Source: Angelakisella sp. (lineage in GTDB: Bacteria; Bacillota; Clostridia; Oscillospirales; Ruminococcaceae). From it: a stretch of DNA of 10,745 nt. Below the pieces are notes generated by a model that saw nothing but the letters and a program-made list of their open reading frames with translations, had not been told where the DNA came from and made no database searches. Positions 7,130 through 10,745 of this stretch are shown piece by piece; positions within the stretch are counted from its first letter, which is position 1, and the number at the start of each line of letters is the position of its first letter. A program made the translations under genes and the position numbers. The DNA lies in contig WSMP01000047.1 of NCBI GenBank assembly GCA_013316495.1, forward strand, positions 1 to 10,745, read 5' to 3'.

Positions 7130-7220
7130 CCCTTCGAAGGGCGAAAGCGGCTGCCTGGAGTTTTAGTTAGCAGGGCCGAAGGCCGGTAAAGTTTAGGGCC
7201 GCCCTTTTCAAAGGGCGGCG
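7081..7220 (+). repeat. Dispersed structured repeat, copy A
   Basis: This copy matches 10481-10620 at roughly 88% by hand alignment, with a single 1-nt gap. Hairpins in order are CCGGCG-TGC-CGCCGG (7081-7095), GCCCCC-TGT-GGGGGC (7111-7125), a CCCTTCGAAGGG palindrome (7130-7141), GGCC-GAA-GGCC (7174-7184) and a 9-bp stem with a TTCA loop (7198-7219). The stretch from TAGCAGGGCC to GGTAAAGTTT (7168-7194) is identical in both copies. It overlaps the last 15 codons of the Nudix gene. I cannot assign it to a known element class. Confidence 0.8.
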
Positions 7221-7293
7221 GGGTCCAGGGGCAGCGCCCCGGCCGCCTTCCGCAGAAGGCGGAACTCCTTTCCGCAGGGAGCATTTTTCTTTG

Positions 7294-7326
7294 CTTCTTT
7301 CTTTTTGCGATAGAAAAAGAAAGAAG
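7294..7326. repeat. Perfect 13-bp inverted repeat, T-rich/A-rich arms
   Basis: CTTCTTTCTTTTT (7294-7306) and its exact reverse complement (7314-7326) flank a 7-nt loop. It follows a small CTCC/GGAG stem with a T5 run (7265-7287), so this part could act as a weak terminator for the Nudix operon. Confidence 0.75.
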
Positions 7327-7370
7327 GAAGCCCCCCGCCCTGCACCGAGGGCGGCACCCTGGAGGAGGGG

Positions 7371-7426
7371 CGGCGGGTCTTTTGGTGACAAACGGCGTCA
7401 GCCGTTTGGAGCTGAAAAGCCCGCCG
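7371..7426. repeat. Two-part long hairpin
   Basis: CGGCGGG plus CTTTT (7371-7383, one bulged T) pairs with AAAAG plus CCCGCCG (7415-7426). Inside is a perfect 8-bp stem, CAAACGGC (7389-7396) with GCCGTTTG (7401-7408), and a GTCA loop. Outside it, GGCACC (7353-7358) can pair with GGTGCC (7431-7436). No T tract follows on either strand, so it is not a simple terminator. Confidence 0.7.
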
Positions 7427-7458
7427 GGCCGGTGCCAGGGGGACGCATGGGCTGCCCA

Positions 7459-7487
7459 TCAAAAACATCCCGGTGGGATGTTTTTGA
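7459..7487. repeat. Perfect 13-bp inverted repeat with 3-nt loop
   Basis: TCAAAAACATCCC (7459-7471) and its exact reverse complement (7475-7487) flank GGT. The plus-strand arm ends in T5 followed by GA, so a terminator function on the plus strand is possible but not typical, because the T run is inside the stem. Confidence 0.7.
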
Positions 7488-7659
7488 GAGCACCGAAGCG
7501 AAAGCGTTGGACTTCGTTTTAGCTGGTGCTAGGCTCGTTCCTGGGTTTCGTTTTCTGGCGCTGTTAGAAATCAATCCCCAGAAGCACCCCCCTGTCTGCC
7601 CCAAAATAGGGAATACCACCAGGCCGTCTTTGAAGAAGCAAAGTGAGGAGGAAAACGCC

Positions 7660-8148
7660 ATGACCACACAGAAACGGGAGGGCTACCTCAGCTGGGACCA
7701 GTACTTTATGGGGGTGGCCCTGCTTTCCGCCCAGCGGAGCAAGGACCCTGGCAGCCAGGTGGGGGCCTGCATCGTGAACAGTGATAACCGCATCCTTTCG
7801 GTGGGGTATAACGGGATGCCCACCGGCTGCCAGGACGACCAGATGCCCTGGGCCAGGGAGGGGGACTTTTTGGAAAGCAAGTACGCCTTTGTCTGCCACG
7901 CGGAGCTCAACGCCATCCTCAATAACGACGGCGGCTCCCTCAAGGGGACCCGGCTCTACGCCACCCTCTTCCCCTGCAACGAGTGCGCCAAGGCCATCAT
8001 CCAAAGCGGCATCCGGGAGGTGATTTATCTTTCGGATAAGTACGCCGGAAGCGACGCTGTTATCGCCTCCAAGCGGATGTTCCAGATGGCGGGGGTGGCC
8101 CTGCGCCAGTACCAGCCGGAGGGGACCCATATCACCCTGGAGCTTTAA
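7660..8148 (+). CDS. dCMP deaminase-like cytidine/deoxycytidylate deaminase
   Basis: The 162-residue enzyme has both zinc motifs of the CDA-fold family: CHAELNAIL with H80 and catalytic E82, and PCNECAK with C106 and C109. The early KDPGSQVGACIV (28-39) and VGYNGMPTG (48-56) segments are typical of dCMP deaminases, which convert dCMP to dUMP for thymidylate synthesis. The ATG at 7660 follows GAGGAGG (7645-7651) with an 8-nt gap; the frame is open far upstream but that part is repeat-like and not family sequence. It is 15 nt before the NADAR gene, whose ribosome binding site overlaps this stop codon. A deaminase acting on another nucleotide cannot be excluded. Confidence 0.9.
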   Translation: MTTQKREGYLSWDQYFMGVALLSAQRSKDPGSQVGACIVNSDNRILSVGYNGMPTGCQDDQMPWAREGDFLESKYAFVCHAELNAILNNDGGSLKGTRLYATLFPCNECAKAIIQSGIREVIYLSDKYAGSDAVIASKRMFQMAGVALRQYQPEGTHITLEL

Positions 8149-8163
8149 GGAGGTGCCGAAAGG

Positions 8164-8724
8164 ATGGTCTACGATTTGGAGGCCCTGCGCCGGGAATACC
8201 AGCAGGGCCAGCGGTACAAATTTCTCTTTTTCTGGGGGCACCAGCCCCAGGCGGACGGCTCCATCGGGGCGGGCTGCCTGAGCCAGTGGTGGCCCTGCCG
8301 CTTTACGGCGGAGGGGACCTCTTACACCTGCGCCGAGCAGTACATGATGGCGGAAAAGGCCCGGCTCTTTGGCGATGAGGAGAGCCTGGCGGCCATCCTG
8401 GCGGCGGCCCACCCCAAGGAGATGAAGGCCCTGGGGCGGGGGGTGCGAAACTTCCGGCAGGAGACCTGGGAGAGCCGCTGCTGCCAGCTGGTCCTCCGGG
8501 GCAATTTGGAAAAGTTCCGCCAAAACCCGGCCCTTTTGGAGTTCCTGCTGGGCACCGGCCAGCGGATTCTGGTAGAGGCAAGCCCCAGGGACCGCATCTG
8601 GGGCATCGGCATGGGCCGCCAGAACCCGGAGGCCGAAGACCCCCTGAAGTGGCAGGGGAAAAACCTTCTGGGCTTCGCCCTCACCCAGGCCAGGGACATC
8701 CTCCGGGAGGAGATGCAGCGATAA
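8164..8724 (+). CDS. NADAR/YbiA family N-glycosidase-like protein
   Basis: The 186-residue protein carries the NADAR pattern: FFWGHQP (22-28), SQWWPCRF (40-47), YTCAEQYMMAEKARLFGD (54-71), GRGVRNF (91-97), and LVEASPRDRIWGIGM (136-150). Known members are the YbiA N-glycosidase that hydrolyses reactive riboflavin-pathway intermediates, and NADAR proteins that remove ADP-ribose from guanine bases. Which reaction applies here is not visible. The ATG at 8164 follows AAGGAGG (8147-8153). It forms a two-gene unit with the deaminase and is closed by a strong terminator. Confidence 0.9.
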   Translation: MVYDLEALRREYQQGQRYKFLFFWGHQPQADGSIGAGCLSQWWPCRFTAEGTSYTCAEQYMMAEKARLFGDEESLAAILAAAHPKEMKALGRGVRNFRQETWESRCCQLVLRGNLEKFRQNPALLEFLLGTGQRILVEASPRDRIWGIGMGRQNPEAEDPLKWQGKNLLGFALTQARDILREEMQR

Positions 8725-8730
8725 CAAAGA

Positions 8731-8774
8731 GCGCCCCAGCGGAACCGGGAGAACCGGCGCGCCGGGGCGTTTTT
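8731..8774 (+). terminator. Intrinsic terminator after the NADAR gene
   Basis: CGCCCC (8732-8737) pairs with GGGGCG (8764-8769) around a GC-rich inner arm that can fold further, followed by five T residues (8770-8774). It lies between the converging NADAR and guaB genes. On the minus strand only a weak CTCTTTGTT tail follows, so it mainly serves the plus strand and may partly serve guaB. Confidence 0.75.
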
Positions 8775-8792
8775 ATGGTGGACAGGGGTTTT

Positions 8793-10298
8793 TTACCGGG
8801 CCGCCGCCTTGTCCTTCAGCAGCACGTCGTGGCTGCCCCCCTCCACAATGGAGGTGGCGGAAACCAGGGTGATTTTGGCCTTCTCCTGGAGCTCCGGGAT
8901 GGAGAGAACGCCGCAGTTGCACATGGTGGAGCGGACCTTCGCCAGGCTGACCCCCACATTGTCCTTCAGGGAGCCGGCGTAGGGGACGTAGGAATCCACC
9001 CCCTCCTCGAAGGAGAGCTTCTTATCCCCGCCCAAATCGTACCGCTGCCAGTTCCGGGCGCGGTTGGAGCCCTCGCCCCAATACTCCTTCATGTAGCTGC
9101 CGGCCACCAGCACCTTGGCGGTGGGGCTTTCGTCGAAGCGGGAGAAGTACCGCCCCAGCATCAGGAAGTCCGCCCCCATGGCCAGGGCCAGGGTCATGTG
9201 GTAATCGTGGACGATGCCGCCGTCGGAGCAGATGGGGACGTAAATGCCGGTCTCCTGGAAGTACTCGTCCCGCGCCTTGGCCACCTCGATGACCGCGGTG
9301 GCCTGCCCCCGGCCGATGCCCTTCTGCTCCCGCGTGATGCAGATGGAGCCGCCGCCGATGCCGATTTTTACAAAATCCGCCCCGGCCCTGGCCAGGAAGA
9401 GGAAGCCGTCCCGGTCCACCACGTTGCCGGCCCCCACCTTCACGGCGTCGCCGTACTTCTGGCGGATCCACTGGATGGTGCGGCTCTGCCACTCCGAAAA
9501 GCCCTCGGAGGAATCGATGCACAGCACGTCCACCCCGGCCTCCAGGAGGGCGGGGACCCGCTCCTCGTAGTCCCGCGTGTTGATGCCCGCCCCCACGATG
9601 TACCGCTTCTGGGCGTCCAGCAGCTCGCTCTGGTTCTCCTTGTGGCTGTCGTAGTCCTTGCGGAAGACGAAGTACCGCAGGCGGCGCTCCCCGTCGATGA
9701 GGGGGAGGGAATTGAGCTTATGCTCCCAGATGATGTCGTTGGCTTCCTTCAGGGTGGTGGTGTGGGGGGCGGTAATCAGGTCCTCAAACTTCGTCATAAA
9801 GTCCCGGACCCTGGTATCGGTTGCCATGCGGCTGACCCGGTAATCCCGGCTGGTGACGATGCCCACCAGCTCCCCGGTGGCGGTGCCGTCGCTGGTGACG
9901 GCCACGGTGGAATGGCCGGTGCGCTCCTTCAGCTCCAGGATATCCGCCAGGGTGGCGTCGGGGCTGATGTTGCTGTCGCTGGTGACAAAGCCCGCCTTGT
10001 AGCTCTTGACGCGGGCCACCATAGCGGCCTCCTCCTGGATGGTCTGGCTGCCGTAGATAAAGGAGATTCCGCCCTCCCGCGCCAGGGCAATGGCCATCTT
10101 TTCGCCGGAGACCGATTGCATGATGGCGGAGGTGAGGGGGATGTTCATGGTAAGGGGACACTCCTCCCGCCCCTTGCGGAACTTTACCAGCGGGGTGCGA
10201 AGGCTGACATTAGCGGGGACGCATTCCGCCGAGGAATAGCCGGGCACCAGGAGGTATTCGCCAAAGGTATGGGAGGGTTCGCTGAAATAAAACGCCAT
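8793..10298 (-). CDS. guaB: IMP dehydrogenase
   Basis: The 501-residue enzyme oxidises IMP to XMP with NAD+, the committed step of guanine nucleotide synthesis. The TIM barrel starts with PLTSAIMQSVSG (54-65), followed by two CBS domains inserted at about 95-215, barrel strands with GAGINTRDY (236-244) and LCIDSSEG (259-266). The catalytic loop is IGGGSICITREQKG with Cys320, and the flap Arg-Tyr pair is R419-Y420 in WQRYDLGG; EGVDSYVPYAG (432-442) contacts IMP. The GGGSICITREQ form with a long flap region is common in Clostridia. The ATG at 10298-10296 follows AAGGAG by 6 nt and gives the usual N terminus; the frame is open further upstream but into the leader. It has its own promoter and appears monocistronic. 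Confidence 0.96.
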   Translation of the reverse strand: MAFYFSEPSHTFGEYLLVPGYSSAECVPANVSLRTPLVKFRKGREECPLTMNIPLTSAIMQSVSGEKMAIALAREGGISFIYGSQTIQEEAAMVARVKSYKAGFVTSDSNISPDATLADILELKERTGHSTVAVTSDGTATGELVGIVTSRDYRVSRMATDTRVRDFMTKFEDLITAPHTTTLKEANDIIWEHKLNSLPLIDGERRLRYFVFRKDYDSHKENQSELLDAQKRYIVGAGINTRDYEERVPALLEAGVDVLCIDSSEGFSEWQSRTIQWIRQKYGDAVKVGAGNVVDRDGFLFLARAGADFVKIGIGGGSICITREQKGIGRGQATAVIEVAKARDEYFQETGIYVPICSDGGIVHDYHMTLALAMGADFLMLGRYFSRFDESPTAKVLVAGSYMKEYWGEGSNRARNWQRYDLGGDKKLSFEEGVDSYVPYAGSLKDNVGVSLAKVRSTMCNCGVLSIPELQEKAKITLVSATSIVEGGSHDVLLKDKAAAR

Positions 10299-10338
10299 GC
10301 TTTTCTCCTTCTTTCTTTTTTTCACTGATTTTTGCATC

Positions 10339-10369
10339 TCCCGGAGGCCCTTTCCCTCCGGGATTTTTT
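10339..10369 (+). terminator. Hairpin at the 5' end of the guaB mRNA; reads as a terminator on the plus strand
   Basis: TCCCGGAGG (10339-10347) and CCTCCGGGA (10355-10363) form a perfect 9-bp stem with a 7-nt loop, followed on the plus strand by six T residues. On that strand it is a textbook intrinsic terminator, but no plus-strand gene leads into it. On the minus strand it falls right at the predicted guaB transcription start, so its role may be as a 5' mRNA stem or a block to antisense transcription. Confidence 0.6.
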
Positions 10370-10375
10370 CCAATA

Positions 10376-10404
10376 AGGATACCAGAAAGCGCTGCTAAAG
10401 TCAA
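10376..10404 (-). promoter_or_regulatory. guaB: SigA-type promoter of guaB
   Basis: TTGACT (10404-10399) and TATCCT (10381-10376) are separated by exactly 17 nt, with TGG just before the -10. The predicted start is near 10369, giving a leader of about 70 nt that contains the 9-bp hairpin. I see no guanine riboswitch-like structure in so short a leader. Confidence 0.8.
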
Positions 10405-10454
10405 CCGTGATTTTCGACAGTTTTGGGAAGAAGAAACGCCCCGGTTTTTCTCCG

Positions 10455-10506
10455 CCGGGGTGCCCCCGGTGTCACTCCCTCCGGCGTGCCGCCGGTGTCA
10501 CTCCCT
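10455..10506 (+). repeat. Tandem pair of 26-bp hairpin units
   Basis: Unit 1 (10455-10480) is CCGGGG-TGC-CCCCGG plus TGTCACTCCCT. Unit 2 (10481-10506) is CCGGCG-TGC-CGCCGG plus the same tail, and is the start of repeat copy B. The stem change keeps base pairing. CCGGGG of unit 1 can instead pair with CCCCGG at 10439-10444, so two hairpins compete. Confidence 0.75.
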
Positions 10507-10620
10507 ACACGCCCCCTTTGGGGGCTTAACCCTTCGGAAGGGCGCAAGTGACTGCCTGGAGTCTAAGCTAGCAGGGCCGAAGGCCGGTAAAGTTTCCGTC
10601 CACCCTTTTCAAAGGGTTGG
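10481..10620 (+). repeat. Dispersed structured repeat, copy B
   Basis: This is the partner of 7081-7220 in the same orientation. It keeps the GCCCCC-TTT-GGGGGC stem (10511-10525), the CCCTT-CGG-AAGGG stem, GGCC-GAA-GGCC, and a TTCA-looped stem (10600-10620). In the last stem an A-T pair (10602/10617) replaces the G-C pair of copy A (7201/7216). It starts about 75 nt upstream of the guaB -35 box and overlaps no gene. Confidence 0.8.
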
Positions 10621-10745
10621 GCGAAGCCCACGTGCCCGAAGGGACGCAAAGCGGCCCGTTAGGGCTGCGGGGGACAAAGGCGGCGCCTTTGGTCGCCCGT
10701 CGCACTGCGCCCGCAGGCGCGTTTCGAGGCCAACCAGCCCGCAGG
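10621..10745. other. GC-rich hairpin region downstream of repeat copy B
   Basis: No coding region is supported up to the window end. Visible stems are TGGGC-GAA-GCCCA (about 10618-10630), GCGGCCC/GGGCTGC with one G-T pair (about 10651-10668), CAAAGGC-GGC-GCCTTTG (about 10675-10691), and GCGCC-CGCA-GGCGC (about 10708-10721). The order resembles the stems after copy A, although the sequence differs. The element is cut by the window edge. Confidence 0.6.

Larger units (their letters stand above)
7221..7659. other. Hairpin-dense non-coding stretch
   Basis: No gene is supported here: the only open frame across it is an upstream extension of the deaminase frame with low-complexity composition. It holds a run of perfect inverted repeats: GGGGC-AGC-GCCCC (7228-7240), CCGCCTTC-CGCA-GAAGGCGG (7243-7262), a 13-bp pair (7294-7326), CCGCCCT/AGGGCGG (7335-7354), a two-part stem (7371-7426), ATGGGC-T-GCCCAT (7447-7459) and a 13-bp pair (7459-7487). 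AGCACC (about 7489-7494) can pair with GGTGCT (7525-7530). From about 7560 to 7640 I see little structure and no clear promoter. It directly continues repeat copy A and may be part of one larger element. Confidence 0.65.

Noticed and set aside
7081..7487. CRISPR array or integron attC site
   Set aside because: The inverted repeats differ in sequence and spacing, there is no regular direct repeat with spacers, and no attC core pair is seen.
7507..7535. Possible promoter TTGGAC-17-TAGGCT before the deaminase gene
   Set aside because: Only about half of each hexamer matches consensus, and it lies in a structured region; not strong enough to call.
8649..10328. Plus-strand open frame of 559 codons opposite guaB
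   Set aside because: It overlaps the NADAR gene, runs through that gene's terminator and mirrors guaB; composition is that of a shadow.

Overview
The window is GC-rich bacterial DNA with close-packed genes, strong AGGAGG-type ribosome binding sites and TTGACN-17-TATNNT promoters. Together with the protein set (prokaryotic SLC6-type symporter, S11 peptidase relative, flavoredoxin-like flavin reductase, Clostridia-type IMP dehydrogenase), this suggests a high-GC Clostridia, most likely an Oscillospiraceae-type gut anaerobe. The taxonomy is inference; there is no rRNA or tRNA in the window.

Layout. At 1-1615 a minus-strand operon reads flavin reductase, then an AEC-family permease, then the first 24 codons of a TatD-family nuclease that leaves the window. 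A short divergent intergenic region with a good plus-strand promoter leads to an SLC6/NSS sodium symporter (1791-3161). This converges on a minus-strand, membrane-anchored D,D-carboxypeptidase homologue (3283-4695) that lacks its catalytic serine and KTG motif. From a second divergent region, a plus-strand run carries a metallophosphoesterase relative with two lost metal ligands, a GNAT acetyltransferase, ruvX, and a Nudix ADP-ribose pyrophosphatase (4898-7129), with gaps of 37, 1 and 7 nt. A roughly 530-nt non-coding stretch (7130-7659) packed with perfect hairpins follows, then a two-gene unit of a dCMP-deaminase-like enzyme and a NADAR/YbiA protein (7660-8724). A shared convergent terminator separates it from guaB on the minus strand (8793-10298), which has a clear promoter and a hairpin at the predicted 5' end of its mRNA.

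The most unusual feature is a dispersed, structured repeat of about 140 bp present twice in the same orientation (7081-7220 and 10481-10620). The copies are roughly 88% identical by hand alignment, and some differences between them preserve base pairing. Copy A supplies the last 15 codons and the stop of the Nudix gene; copy B is preceded by an extra 26-bp hairpin unit. Both copies run into further GC-rich hairpins. This looks like a mobile or structured-RNA intergenic element that I cannot name.

Functionally the window is mixed housekeeping: purine synthesis (guaB), nucleotide and ADP-ribose clean-up (Nudix, deaminase, NADAR), RNA/DNA maintenance (ruvX, TatD), transport (AEC, NSS) and envelope (S11 homologue). 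Two neighbouring, divergently transcribed genes look like degenerate enzymes, which may be real pseudoenzymes.
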